Source: Trochalopteron elliotii
Taxonomy: Eukaryota > Chordata > Aves > Passeriformes > Leiothrichidae
Direction of reading: 5' to 3'
Length of the DNA stretch: 64,000 bases
Assembly (NCBI GenBank): GCA_024734555.1
Contig: JANPWX010000073.1
Coordinates: 1,116,465 to 1,180,464 of the forward strand
The position numbers and the translations under genes were made by a program. The stretch's first letter is position 1. Every line of letters begins with the position of its first letter. Under the pieces are notes generated by a model that had not been told where the DNA came from, ran no database searches, and was given only the letters and a program-made list of their open reading frames with translations. This document shows, in pieces, positions 49,991-63,000 of this stretch.

Positions 49991-52900
49991 GAAGGCAAAG
50001 GAATTTGATACCTTGAGTGTAGTAAGAATGCTGCTGCAGCTGTGATGGCCTAAGGATATCAGCAAGGCAAAGTTTTATCAGAGAGACTGAAACAGGTCTT
50101 TTATTACACTGTGTTTAGATCTAGAAGAAACACTCTAATTTGAAATTTTCTGCTTCAAATCTGAAAAAAACAGGACTCTTATGTCTCTTTTTTCACACCA
50201 TTTTTCTCTATTTGCCTAAGAAAAGGTGCTACCTTTCCCTGCACTCTTTGCTTTGTTCACTCCATTCCTTCCAAAGACCTAAGGGTATCTGGGGAAAGAT
50301 TTGGCATTTCTACAGTGTCTTTGTTCTTCAGAATGGATTGTAGGAATTGTTTTTGTATGTGATTTTGAGCAACTACTGGTCAGAATAGTCTATTCAGAAT
50401 ATTTGGGTTTCATTTGAGCTCTGACTATTTGCGGTTGTTCCAATGAAGCATGTGATATTTCATCCATTTTCAGTTTGCACAAATCTACAGATGTGTCTCT
50501 CATGATGTGAAAGACTTTGAAAGGCATTGAAATACATTTGGCCTTTAAAGTGTTCAGAAGACAAAAGAAAGAAAAAAAATACCAACAAAGAACTGATCAC
50601 ACCAGCACTCTTGTAAAGTGTGTTTGAAAAGTACCCATGTTGAAAGACAGGGTTTGTAAGGATAAAAATCAGGTATCTATCAGTGACTATTTTTTTTTCT
50701 GCAGTATTATCCAAGCTTTTAGGATCTGCTTAACTGTGTCATACCTGTTCTGGGGACATCACTTTGTGCTGAAAGAGGACCTCACTTGTCATTTTTATTC
50801 GAGGTCATTGTGTCAGGATATATTCCTTTCCTGTCATGCAAAGAGCCATCTCTCTTAGAGTTTCTCAACAGTGAGCATTGCTGTAAACACCTATTCCCAC
50901 CCACAGAATATATATCTTTTAGCTCTGCAGAAAGACGTTTCATAATACAGGAGTGGAAAGAGAGAATGAGTTGTCACTGGAAGGAGTGAAAGATGGTCTG
51001 TTGTTTATGGCTATTTCTCCAAACTCTAAGACTGGAACATCAGCAGCTTGGACTAAGTTGCATCTACCATAATTTCATAACTAATTCCAAAAACACAGAG
51101 AATTTGTGGGTTTGAAACAACCTTATAAGCCTGGAAACCTGGTACTAGATTGAGAAAATTCAGAATGGTCTGTGACCAGAAAAAGTAGGTAGGACCAGTA
51201 AAAGAAGACTAAGACAAAGACATAATTCACACTGCTCAGAAAGACAGATTCCTTCAACCAAGTTCATCCCACCCCCCTCACAAATAGAACTTCTTTCAAT
51301 TTTAAGAGAGGGACAGGACATTTTACTGAAAAGGTGGGATAAAGGCATCCTCTGTGTAGTATCCCAAAAGTAGCTTTAGGCCTGAGAAAACTCTACATGT
51401 TAGGAGAAGAGGCTGTTTGTGAAGCTGCTGTGGACTTCCCTAGGAAGTCACAAGACACTGGCTTAACCAGTTGTGCTCATGAACTGAATCACAATAACTA
51501 ACTGTGCTCTCTGATGTACAACACGTGCCAGGTAAAGCACAAGCCTCTGAGTCTCTGTCAAAGTGGACTGAGAAAATGTGTTTTCATTGCAACAGTGAGC
51601 TTCCAGTCAAGAAGGGATACTGTGGAAACACAGATGGGCATCTGAGCACTTAGGCAAATATCAGCCTAATATCCAAGCATCTGCTCCATGCTGGTTTTCT
51701 GCTTCCATCCTTATTGCAGGATTTAGGCACTTTCCAGAAGAATATGCACTGGCACCAGCAAGGCATTACTTATTCCCATGGCCAGAAACAGCACATTCCA
51801 TCTGATTTTAGGACTTTAATATTCTTTACAAAATATGATTTTCACTTTGCTTTTTTTTCCTCCTCTTTTTAAGTACGTGTAGACAGCAAATCCACATTTA
51901 TACCAAAGATTAGCAGTGCTGAAGAAATAAACCTGGTACCAGGAATGAAAGCTCATAAGGCTTGGGACCATCTATGTAAGAACCACCCTTAGAAATACCA
52001 ATATTTGTCACATTTTCATCCCTTGGTACCAAGAAAATTCCATCACTTGACCAGTGAAGTATTCCTGTAGTGACAGACCCTGAGCATGGCAAAGAACAGC
52101 ATCTGCAACTGGAGCCTTCTGCAGTGTTTATAGTATCTTGGGCCCAGTCTATGAGGATAAAGAACAAGACCAAGTAGGTTGCTGTGAGCTCTGATGGGAG
52201 TCAGTATAGGCAGCAGAGGACAAGAAAGACATGTTCAGAGTTCATACAGCTGCAGGGAGATGTATCAGCTGAATTCTCCAAAGGGTCATCACAGTCCTGT
52301 AATTCAAACAAAAGCCTGGCTACCCAAGGCCAGGACACCTCGTGCTGGGATGGAAAAAAGTCTTCTAGCCAAATGGGGATGGCAGAGATCTCTGCCTCAG
52401 TGCGCTCTGTCCATGACAGAGGGCTCTGGGACTTTTCTTGGAGCACTGCCTGAACAGACGGTTTCTGGCTGTTCACAGTATGGAAAGACTGACACAGAGG
52501 GTCTATAAACTATTCATAGTGCTTTCTTTTGCCTGCCAGCATAATCTCCATCTTCCTTGGGTTCAGCTTGCACAATCTGTTCTTCATCCACAAAGCCCAT
52601 CATATCCAAGAGATGAGCCACCCTGATCTGATGGGCTCAGCATAAGCAAGGAATTAAAGCAGATTTGTCTAGGTATAAAACTGAGGCATCTGGGTTCGCA
52701 TTCTTCCACCAGATGTTTGACAGGAGTGCACTGAGAACTGCTCCAAGGGGTCTCTGTAGGTGGGGCCATGAAGGCTGGGAGCATGCCAAGAGTTTTGGTA
52801 CAGACCTATAGGGTACTTACCAAGGTTACACATTCCACAAAATGGAATAGGTTATTCCCAAGCCAAATACTCTTCTTTATTTTCTGACATTTAGGCTGCA

Positions 52901-54115
52901 TTCTGTCCTTATTAATACTACTCCATTTTTGTTACCTGTGTGCTTCTTCTCCTACCACTTCCACTGTAGGACCTTGAATTACTGTGGTTGCATTTGTTGT
53001 GTGGATGCTTTAAGAGAAAAGGGTGGGATTGAGATGCAGGTATAGGGCTGGCACAATGCTGCACTTCACAAGCTATAACCAGCAGATCCCTCAGGACTGA
53101 AATATATCACTCCACTGTATTTGAGGTGCAGCAATCCACAGATTTCAGATCCAGATCTGAACTGCCAGTATAACCTTAGCACAGCAAGTTCCATATAAGC
53201 TTCTAGTTTAAACTGCCTTAAGAAAGAGATGATGAAAAGAGACTTAAGATGAAATGTGTGGACATGGCTGGACAGTGTTTGAAGGGTCAATAAGAAGTTT
53301 AAAAACAAGAAGTCAACTGAGTGAAAAGAAAATAATTTCCTGGTTGAGCCAAAAGTGCAGGTGAAAACAGATCTGGTTTGGATGAAACCAGAAAATGTGG
53401 CACGGATCAGGAAATAAGCTGTTTATTTCACTGTAGCCTGAGAAATTTAATTTATGTGTCCAGTGTTTCTTTTGAATGTCAATGTCATGTTTTGTTTGGA
53501 GTTATTTAATTCCATTTTAAAATATATACATATATTTTCTTGTTTTTTCTGCTGGGTTGATCAATTCTTAAAAGAGTATGAAAAGGTTAAGGTTTGTTTA
53601 GGAAATGTCAAAGTGAAATATTTCAGTGTATTAAAAACTTTTTTATGAAAATATCTCATTAGAACTCTTCTATTACCCAGGTTCTCTGTTTATTTATTGC
53701 AAGGATTTTCCCCTAAGGACAGGGTAGAATACTAAGAAAGGTGGTTTAGTCAAACCTATTTGCTACATTGGGATGAAACAGGAAAGTGCTCTGCTCTCCC
53801 TAGTCTCTACATTTTAAGGCCATTTTACCGCTCTTTATGATGTTATTTTCCTTTTTTAGGGTGAACTATCAGTTCGTCATTTTGGTGCTCACTTTTAAAG
53901 CACTAAATCCTACTTACATTTCTGCCATGTAGGCCACAATTTAGCCCAGCCTAAGACTTCTTCTGTGTAGATCTTCTGTAGCTCTAGGCAACAAGGTGAA
54001 ATCTGACTGCAGGTTTTAATATCTCCAAAACCCAGCTACAGTACTTGTGAGCTTTGCTTTGGCCCAGAGTATTTTTCTTTCAGGAGCAAAAAAATTATAG
54101 AGACATAATATTTTG
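49991..54115. other. Unique non-coding sequence, nothing recognised
   Basis: No transposon end, RNA gene or supported exon is visible. Three mutually overlapping frames at 52184-52508 (89, 104 and 91 codons on two strands) show that open length here is uninformative. AT-rich sequence with an 'atatatacatatatat'-type run lies near 53522-53537. Confidence 0.42.
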
Positions 54116-54124
54116 AAGCTTTGC

Positions 54125-54290
54125 CAAAAGCTCCTGGAGTGACCTTAGGGAGACCACTGGAAGGTTTTTTCATTGGTTCCCCATCTGTAAAATGGAGACA
54201 AATGACACCAAACCACACCACCAGGGGGTATTTTGAGGCTAAATTATTTAATGTTTCCAAGGCTCTCAAAGCATATAGTGGTGAGCTCAG
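54125..54290 (+). mobile_element. MIR SINE fragment
   Basis: The plus strand reads 'gagtgaccttagggagacca', 'ggttccccatctgtaaaatg', a 'gagacaaatgacacca' block and a 'ggggtattttgaggctaaat' block, then 'tatttaatgtttccaaggct' and 'ctcaaagca'. This follows the MIR core and 3' end (typical blocks: tgtgaccttgggcaagt, cctcatctgtaaaatgggg, gttgtgaggattaaat, taaagcgctt). It is the best MIR match in the window. A 137-codon frame (54121-54534) runs through and beyond it. That frame starts next to the SINE and has no domain, so I do not call it a gene. Confidence 0.8.
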
Positions 54291-57200
54291 TAGAAAAGAT
54301 GACATGTTACATAAACCCATTACACAGGCCTATGCAATTAGAAATGATAATAAACTTTCTCTATTCATGTGCGGGAGACAGTTTTTAAATATTAATAATG
54401 TGAGGGGAGCTGTTGATGTTGTTTTTCCAAATGCCAGATGTGCTGCCTCTGCCTCTAAAATGAAGAAGGGCAGTGGGAGCTCATCTGAAAAAGCAAAGCC
54501 ACTCAAATATTTACATGTTACATCAGTACAGTGAGAACTTCATCTCACCAGAAGTGGCACCAGTAACCTCCATTAACAACTTTGTAGGGACAAAGCAGTC
54601 ATTGTTAATCCGCATTGGCTTTTGGAAGCCCCAAACAGTGTTGTTCACACCCGAGCTTCTTTGTTACCAACATGAAAAAACAAAATCCGAGAATGACTTT
54701 TCCTGAAGACAACATCTCAGTATAATGGTAAGTGTCTCCAAGGCTCTTCTTTCTCCCAGGGATTTTATTTTTTTTAGCAGAGCGAAAAGCTGCAGGCAGG
54801 AGTTTGGCTGCCAGCAGCACCCCTTTCTGCCCAGGATGCTGCTGTGTACTTAATAATTGAAAGCTGTAGCCAGAAGCTCAGATAGCTCAGTTTGGGGTTA
54901 CCCTCACTGCAGATTTCTGTTGTATCCTCTTCCTGCATCCATGGCCAATCCTTTCATGCACTGTGGCTGAGCACATTTTCACTCTTGGGCCTTACAAGAA
55001 TGTGTTGTCATACACACTGGGGATGGATGGTGCTGATGGACATTCAGGAGGAGGATGGATGGCATGGGGACAGCAGAGGTGCAGAACACACATGCAGCAA
55101 ATCATTTGGCTGCAGACCAGGGAACTCAGTCATCAGCCAGAAATGGAGCTACACATTTCTTGTTCAGCCACCTCATGTGGGTGCAGACCAATGAACTTGC
55201 TTCAATGGCCATATTCTCTGTGTTGATCATCCATGAAAGAAGATAAATACCCCCCAAGTGAGCTGAACATTTGCCCAGAAGGTCTAAAGACTTCAGGATT
55301 GCAAAGTGTCTGCAGCACTCAGTCCATAGTGAACACATTGTCAATACTTACAGGCAATGTGGACATGGCCAGGAATAAAACTCCGGCTGAGGAGTTGATC
55401 TAAGTCTTCTAAAGTCTGTGGCTGTTCTTCTAAGGACTAGAGCAAGAGCCCTCTTAGGAAGGTAGCCAGGGGTGGAAAGTGCACTATTCCCCAGGGCTGT
55501 GGCATTTGCAAGAGAATGCAGCAATCACAGCCAGACAAATTATTACACATGTTTTTGAGGAGCTGGAGAACATGTCTGCTGTGCTTCAATGGAGCTGACT
55601 GCATACAAGTTTAATCCTCTTACAATTTCAGTAGGTGGAAATGCTCACACTGATTTCAAAATAACCAGGTGTTTGGCTCAGAGTGACTACTGACCATCAC
55701 AATGGCACAGCTTTAGCTTACCTTACAGAGGGTGAAGAGAGCAGAAAAGAAAGGGGTGGTGATAGGGAACAAAAGGACAGAGCTTAAAGTTACCTCCTGC
55801 TGAAAAGGACGTGTGATAGCTGCACTTGGATGAGTTTTTCCAAAGCACAGAAACAAAATCTACACCCTGCCTAAACAACATGAGCTGTACTCGTCCTGTA
55901 AATAGGAAGACAGAACAAGCAGGCTCTAATTGTCTTGCAATGGCCCTCCCCGAAGCTGCAGCATTCTTTACCTGTAGTCAAGCGGCTCCTGTAAAAGCCT
56001 CAGCTCTTTTCCCGCATTTGCACACATCAAAGAAATGACTCCCAGTGTGATCTTCACAGGCAAAGTGTCCTAATGATCAATGCGGGAGAATGGCAAATGC
56101 TCTTGGCATCCCTGTGTAAAGTCGGTTTTGATCCATGGAGCCATTCAAACCAGCGCCGGTGATTAGTAAACCGCATTCCGCAGTGCATGACATAAGATTT
56201 CTCCAGTTGAAGAAAGGACTAAGTCGTGTCTCTGGAACAAATGCCTCCATGAAATCTCTAGCCCATCCATAAACCAGATCCAGGGATGAAATTTCTGCCT
56301 TAATTCCAGCCTCTGTGGGAATATGAAAAGGGCATAGTGATATGAGTTAAATCTATGCATATTTTTCTTTGCTTCTGCATCCAAGGTTTTTATAAGCTGT
56401 TCCATACAGTCTGTACCTTTTAAGACAGCAAGGCTGTCAATACATATTCTGGGAGAGGTGTCACCAGCCCAGTTTTGATCTAATAAAGCCATATCTTTCA
56501 TCTGGCATTCTGTAAGGATCTGGAACACATTTTAAAGGTACTGAGAGAGGCTGCACCTGGTCCCAGCCAAACTTTACAGAAGATAATTGCCAAATCACTA
56601 TGATAATTAATTAGTGTCATGAAAGATTAATAATCTATGGGTATATCAATAAACTGAAGGTATAATATGCTGTGTAACCTGAAATATTTACAAGGTTAAT
56701 AATTGGGCATGAATCCTGCAATAAGACACTAGTTCAGTCTTCTAAAAGATTTTCCCAGCATAGCTGTTCTGGGCTGGAGATCTGCCCTGTAGGTGTAGCC
56801 TCTATAGCGTGAGCCCTCAATCCTTTTTTTTGTTGTTTTTGTTTTTCTCAAGGGTAGCTTGGGCTTTTCAGTCCAGCTCATCACTGAGTTGTTTGTGAAT
56901 GGCCACCCTGGAGACAGGGAACAGAGCCCAAACCATTGGCTCCAAGGGATCCTGAATTCAACCACTGACAGCAGAGGAGGGGGAAGTGTGGAAAGGTAGG
57001 GGTTCCTCTTCCTCTGAGAGATAGACTGGGGAGGGCTTTACAAGAAGGCAGGATGTGCAGAGCCCACAGAATTATGGCTGGAAAAGAGCGATGAGGCTGT
57101 GAGATTAATGTGGGACTGGCCTCTTCAGGAAACCTTCTGCTTGCAGGGGCAGTGGGGCAGAGGGAGGAGAGAACTTTCCATGAAAGAGTGAGAAATAGGC

Positions 57201-58682
57201 TTAACAGAGATGTCTTTTCTCTCTAAACCAAATTGCTGTGCCTAGTCTAGCTTAATTCTTTTTTCTGATGGTTAAATAATCTTTCTGATTTAGCAGACAG
57301 AGTCACCAAGAATGTATGTGGGCTTCTGTCTGGGTTTGCTATCCCAGAAGTGTTGTTTTCCAGTAGACACTGATAAAAACAGCTTACAGAGAAAAGGAGT
57401 GCTTTGGGCTCATACTTCTCTGGGCTATATTTCCCTCCCAGGGAGTATTTGGCACGCGTTCAAAGTTTGGGAAGGGGTTCTATCAGAAGTGCTGTACAAA
57501 TGGTCTTTCACCTGCAAGGTATAAATGAGAAAGTGAATGGCAAGAATTTCAGAAGTTATTTATGGAGAGTTTCAAAGGTTATTTATGATCAAGGCTGTGA
57601 TTCCATACTCTATATTCTGGCATGTCTCCTGATGGGGAAGTGATGAAGAAAAAAGGCAAGAGGGCTTTGAGGTTTGTGGGTGATCATCTCTCAAACATTT
57701 TCTATCCCTGCTGTGTCTTCCTTCCAGATACTGGACTTCAATGACTTTCAGGCCCTTCCATGCCAAATGTGGATTGACCCTGGCTCTGAAAGGCTCTACT
57801 ATCCCATTAGCAATCCCCTAAACTATCATTAAAAATAATAACGATAGTAGAGCTCAACATCTTCAGTTAAAGGCTATGCATAAGCAATATATAGGAATTA
57901 GAATTAAATCAAGGTGGAGCTGCTTCACCTGTGCTTTAGGTCTACTCAGATCTAGTCTGAGTATTTGGTTCCATCTTCAAGTATTTCTGGTGCTTACAGA
58001 GGACAATTTAAAAAACCCCTGAAAACCAAAAAAACCTCTCTTTGCTATATCTTAAAAGGAATATTAAGATAATGTTTTCATTGTATTTTAAATTATGATT
58101 TGTAAGTGGATAGGCAAATTAAAAGAGGATCAGAGTCCCCTCTGACATCACCTGGTATGACAAGGACAGCTTTCAGAAAGAGCAGAGTGACTGCCTCCAA
58201 CCTGCTGCTTGTGGATTGTCCCCAGCCTGAGCACAATTTTAATAAGGCCATCAGTAATTCAGGTACACCAACAATTCAGCACTATTGGCCACTGAATGCC
58301 CTGGGCTGTAAACACTGTAGTTCACTGGTGTAATTGTGTCCTCCTGGTCAGTGTGAAATGGTGTTTTTGCTTCTGTGATCTAGCAAGCACTTGCAGAACC
58401 AAAGAATGTGCAAATTCTGCTCAAAGTCACCTCTAATCTGCTTTCTGGTCACTGGGGCTGCACCAGGGCTTACTGGTGTTAAACGGTTTATAATCAATTC
58501 TAAAAATTAGTCAGGGTTTGTTGGGAATGACTGCTAGAGTCATTGCCATAAGTAAGACACCTTCTCAAGGGTTGGCTCAGAAGCCTGGTTAGGTTTGTAC
58601 TCGGTGACAAATCTATCTAGGTAAACTGCTTTTTCTCCTTGGGTCTGTTCCCAGAGCATCTTGTCTGTATTCCATGTGAAAT
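54291..58682. other. Unique non-coding sequence, nothing recognised
   Basis: The segment just after the MIR (54291-54480) is non-repetitive and AT-balanced. The longest open frame here is 121 codons on the minus strand (56163-56528), and the open stretch extends upstream to about 56630. It matches no family I know, has no signal peptide or membrane segment, and its length is near chance. No RNA gene or transposon end is seen. Confidence 0.42.
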
Positions 58683-59100
58683 TACAGAATCACATAATGG
58701 TTGAGGTTGGAACAGACCTCTAGTGATCATCTAGTCCAGCATCCCGGATAGAACAGGTTCTCTGGAGCAGCTTGCACAGCATCGTGTCCAGTCTGGTTTT
58801 GAACATCTCCAGAGAAGGAAACTCCATGGCTGCTCTGTGCAGCCTGTTGCAGTACTCAGTCACCCTCACAGTAAGGTATTTTTTCCTCATATTTAGATGG
58901 AACTTTATGTGTTTCGGTTTGTGCCTTCTGTTCCTTGCCCTGTCATGGGGCAGCACTTAAAAGAGCCTGTGCCCATCCCTTTGACCCCAGCCCTTATGAT
59001 ATTTTTATGCATTGATAAGATCCCCTCTGTGTCTTCTCTTCTTCAGGCTAAACAGAGAGACTAGACAGCCTTTCCTCATAATAGAGATGCTCCAATCCTC
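58683..59100 (-). mobile_element. CR1 LINE, 3'-end fragment
   Basis: The plus strand opens with 'acagaatcacataatggttg' and 'aggttggaacagacctctag', then 'tgatcatctagtccagcat' and 'tttgaacatctccagagaag'. It continues with 'cctcatatttagatggaact', 'ttgccctgtcatggggca', 'tgataagatcccctctgtg' and a terminal 'agagatgctccaatcctc'. This is the reverse complement of a CR1 3' UTR and ORF2 end, about 415 bases on the minus strand, 5'-truncated. The 78-codon minus frame at 58720-58956 (contains KYLTVRVTEYC-type text) is the residual CR1 coding frame and not a host gene. Confidence 0.94.
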
Positions 59101-59103
59101 ACG

Positions 59104-59235
59104 AAACATAGAATCATAGAATTTCCTGAGTTGGAAGGGAGTTGTTGTCCACCAGGACTCTCAGGTCTCTCTTTGTAGAGCTGCTTTCCATCAAGTCAGC
59201 CCCTGCCAGTGCATGGGATACCTAGTTGTATCTCA
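59104..59235 (-). mobile_element. Second CR1 fragment, internally deleted
   Basis: Immediately after the previous CR1, 'acatagaatcatagaatttc' and 'ctgagttggaaggga' give a new CR1 3' tail in the same orientation. This joins at once to 'ccaccaggactctcaggtct', 'gtagagctgctttccatcaa' and 'gtcagcccctgccagtgcat', which is a more internal CR1 block. The 3' tail and internal block are normally separated by several hundred bases, so this copy has an internal deletion or is two fragments joined. Confidence 0.8.
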
Positions 59236-59588
59236 CCTGAGAACATGATAGCTCTTCGTGGACTGAAATCAGCTTTAGTTAACTCAGAGTCTTGTAAATG
59301 GCCCTTGTGATCAATGAACGGAACAGAAAAAACTCTAATCAACAGAGAAAATGTCTCTGAGGCTTGGACTTCTAAAATTAGAGGAGGAATGGAACCTTAG
59401 TTATTACACTGTGGATTTTCATGGAAATAATTGTGACAGCAGAGATGTAAAGCTGGAATTGAAACTGGTGATGTGAAGATTGCAGTGTCAGACATGCTAA
59501 TTTCTAGAAGGGGTCTGAAGGGAGACTTTACTGAACTGTACCTACTACATTTAATCTGTGTTTCTTCTGAAAAAGAAAATGACGTGGC
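59236..59588. other. Short unique spacer, nothing recognised
   Basis: No gene, repeat or RNA is visible between the CR1 pair and the TTTC array. Confidence 0.45.
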
Positions 59589-59591
59589 TTT

Positions 59592-59643
<52 letters not shown>

Positions 59644-59644
59644 T
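59589..59644. repeat. (TTTC)n microsatellite
   Basis: About fourteen perfect units of TTTC on the plus strand (GAAA on the minus). It is pure, so likely length-variable. It accounts for the serine/phenylalanine/leucine repeat in the 63-codon frame 59473-59664. Confidence 0.98.
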
Positions 59645-59710
59645 GTCATTGGCTTTCAAGTTAGCTTTCAAACTTCATAACTTCTTTGGAGTGCAAGAAT
59701 GTTCCTGAAA

Positions 59711-59728
59711 TTTTTTTTTTTTTTTTTT
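59711..59728. repeat. T homopolymer, 18 bases
   Basis: Eighteen consecutive T residues are followed by gattcttacag. This superficially resembles a polypyrimidine tract with a 3' splice site, but no exon could be recognised downstream. Confidence 0.9.
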
Positions 59729-60008
59729 GATTCTTACAGTGTTGCTTCAGAGACAGAGTAATAATTAGAGAATGAAAGTAATATTTAATCCAACTCACTG
59801 ACAGGGCCTAGGAGGGTCATTTTTTTCACCACATTTCTCTTTCTTCCATGTTGGGTGATATGGATTCTTAGAATAATACCTTGGGGGGTTCTTGGGATGA
59901 AAAATATCTACTTGTGGAAATCAGAGTACTAAGCTTGTAACATTTGCATAAAAATTACTGAGAAATGCAAACCTGTACTAATAGATTTGCTACACAGGTG
60001 TTATTCAT

Positions 60009-60039
60009 CTACTACAAATACTGAAAATATTTGTAGTAG
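60009..60039. other. Perfect 12-bp inverted repeat with 7-base loop
   Basis: The arm ctactacaaata (60009-60020) and its exact reverse complement tatttgtagtag (60028-60039) flank ctgaaaa. Flanking bases do not extend the pairing, so a pre-miRNA-length stem is not present. It would form a short stem-loop if transcribed. Function is unknown. Confidence 0.9.
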
Positions 60040-63000
60040 ACCTCCATACTTTATTTTTCTAGCTTTTAGGAAGGTTCAAGCTGCTGGCACCCTTGGTTCC
60101 ATGTTTTCTTTACCTACATTTGAGGGGAATGGGAGTTATACTTCAGGCTATTAGTTCACAGGGGAGTGTACTAGGAAAATACTAATTGTAGTTGATGGTT
60201 CTAAGTTTGGTACCTGGTGCTTGTAGTCTTTGTTTGCAGGGCTTGAAGGACTCAGTGCTTCTGCAGCATATGATACCATAGTCTTGCACTGACAGTCTTT
60301 AAATATCATACACACACAAGATGCCTGGTGTAGTGAAGTGGTACGAAAAATATGGGCTTGGAACAGAGACCTACACTTAGGAGCATCCCATTTCAACTGA
60401 GAATGAGCACAAATATAAGCATAATTCCTCACTGAAGGTGACTGGGAGCTGTGCAGGCTAGCAAGATGGTCACTGATGGCTAAAGAGTTAATGCTTTGCT
60501 AGTGAAAGAACATATTACTTATATTCATTTGCATGGCTGGGAGCAAGCCTGGACTATTTGTATGAAATTACTCCAGCTTTTGACTTCTTGCTCTTATCTG
60601 TTCCACCAGACTTTCTCTCATGACCCCATCTTTTCCTACTCATTCGAATTTCCTGACAAAAGAAGAGTGTGCAGGGGAATGCTCTCTGCTGCTGCTTGTG
60701 CTCTTCCTCCTTGACTAAATAATGGTTTCCCTTCAGGCTGGAGACTAGCAGTAAACTGACAGAGGAGTGGTATCGGGCTTTTTGTTCCTTGTGCTCTCTG
60801 TTGTCCATACTCATGATGTCCCATTGATGATAGCAACAGTGGAGGCTCTAAAATAGACAAGAATCCTCAAGCTGGGGAGTGTGCTTTGAAGTGGCGGGTG
60901 GCTTTGGCTGAATTGTCTGCTGTTAAGCTCCTAATGTTGCCATGGATGCAGCAGTGGGAGCAATATGGGAGGGGAGGAATGGCTCTCTGGTCCAAAGTAG
61001 CTTAATACTGTAGGCAAAAGCCAGCAGCAGCAGAGGAGAGCTGATCCAATTTGTATGAACTGGGAAAGGAGCTGCTTAGTTCTGCTGGCTGTCCTTGATA
61101 GCTGAGGACAGTTGGTGTACTTGCTAGATGCATACAGGGTCGTGTCTGCCTCCTCTGCCTAAGGGCAGGTGCAGTGGGAATATACTTGACAACTCACAAG
61201 GTGTCATACCATTAGCCTGTAATCTGCAGTGACTTACTGTGTGCCTTCTGTGCTGTACTCGCCGAGTGGTCCAGGCAAAGTGAGAGTGTTTTCAGGTCAC
61301 ACAGGTCTCTCATCACTGTCTCCTGTTGATCTTAAATCAGCACAGATTTGTAGGGTGTTGTAAATAGGACAAATGCAGCAAGTTGGTCACTGTCTTCCCC
61401 CTCATTACCATGAGCAGCTCTGTGAGTCACTGTCGTGCACAGCTCTCCCCTTTTGGAGGGTGCACTAGATGCAGAGTGCTGGCTGTGTCTTCCCCATTCA
61501 CCCTGACCCGCCTGCGTGTCCCATGGAGAGACAAGGACTTTGACCTTCTATGCCATGTCCTTCCTCTCATGTCAGACAAGTTCTGCAGAGTTCAGTGACT
61601 CCTCCTCATGTAGTGCCAGAGCTTCCTTTGCTCTCCCACCCACAGCTCCCTGTGCTATGGTATAGGAGTTGCAAACACACAGGAGGTTTCTGCATCACAG
61701 AGTCTGATCCACAAGGAAACTGAAGCTCTTTGGTAAGTCCAGAGAGGACTGTTGCCTTTGAGTTTCCACAGCAAAGAGAAGAAATCCAAGAAATCCATGC
61801 AGACACATCCCGAGCTCCTTTCCATCTCTTTTGCAGTGTAAGAGTGTGGGTCTGCCCAGTCATATCCCAGCATGGGCCATCACCAAAGCTCCAGCTCCCT
61901 AAGAATCAGCCAGTAAGCAGGGCTTTAGTGAAGTCCTCTATTTATCTAAATTTACTGAGATGCTTCTCTAGTCCCACTGATCCTTCCTCTCTCTTTTCCT
62001 GTCACTTACTATGAGGAGAGAGATTTCGTGTCTGACACAGGAAATATTATTATTTCCCAGGGATGTGGTGTGGGGCTATTCACTGGTGTTCTGGACCTTT
62101 GCCTTCTGTACTCAGCACACATGTAGGAAAATGGGGACATACCCATTTCCCTGGCGGAATGGCATCTCCAGCAAGATGCCAAACTAAGTATTTCCAGTTC
62201 TAGCTAGTGCTCATTCCTGTATGGGAAGAGGAGCAAACAGTGGGAGCAAGAATACTGAATTTCCATATGCCTTTACTAAGTGAATGGTTTCAGAACAAGT
62301 TGTTCCCGAGTTATCACATCAAAGGCTGCAAACTATCTGCAGCACAAACACACCCACTTTAGGCAAATGAGCTTTTTGTTCACTCAAAACTCAGCACTTC
62401 ATTCAAGTATCAGCTTTTCCACATCCTACTGTCCCTGAAGCTATGGATGTATAGAATAATCCTGCAATGAATGCTGAAAAGCCTCAGTCAAGTGATGAAT
62501 TCCTCTCTTGAGCAATGTCTTAACAGGGGCAGAATGGCTCAGTTTGTGACAAACTGAGATGCTCAGATCTGTAATCTGGGCATAGCAGAAACTATGCTAT
62601 GAGGTGCCCAGATTTGTTAGAGCAGGGGACTGGGTCCAAACCTGTTGCATGTGAAAGGAGCAGCTTTCTAGACTTGCTTGTAGTAGAGAGGCTTGAATAT
62701 AACTCTTGACAGCAGCCCAACAGCAGCTCCCACAAATCCTGCCATGCTTAAAGGTAAGAGCATAGCTTAAGAGGAAAGCCACAGGGCTTGTGATAATCAA
62801 GATCCACTAGTCTGGAGAACTGGGATGAAATTTATCTAGGCTTCTAAGATAAGAATTGGATGTTACAGACAAGGCTTTGAATACAACACACTGGATGGCT
62901 GCAGCTGTCCCTTTGAGATCTCTATGGACTTGAAGTCTTTCAAAATGGGACAGCGAGAGGCATGTGCTAATCAGAGACCTGTCCACATAATCTCGTGGCT

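Noticed and set aside
54121..54534. 137-codon plus-strand frame with a Ser/Lys-rich C-terminus
   Set aside because: Its first third is MIR SINE sequence and the rest has no domain; most likely accidental openness.
59711..59740. T tract plus ttacag resembling a 3' splice site
   Set aside because: No coding exon follows, and T tracts next to AG are common in non-coding DNA.
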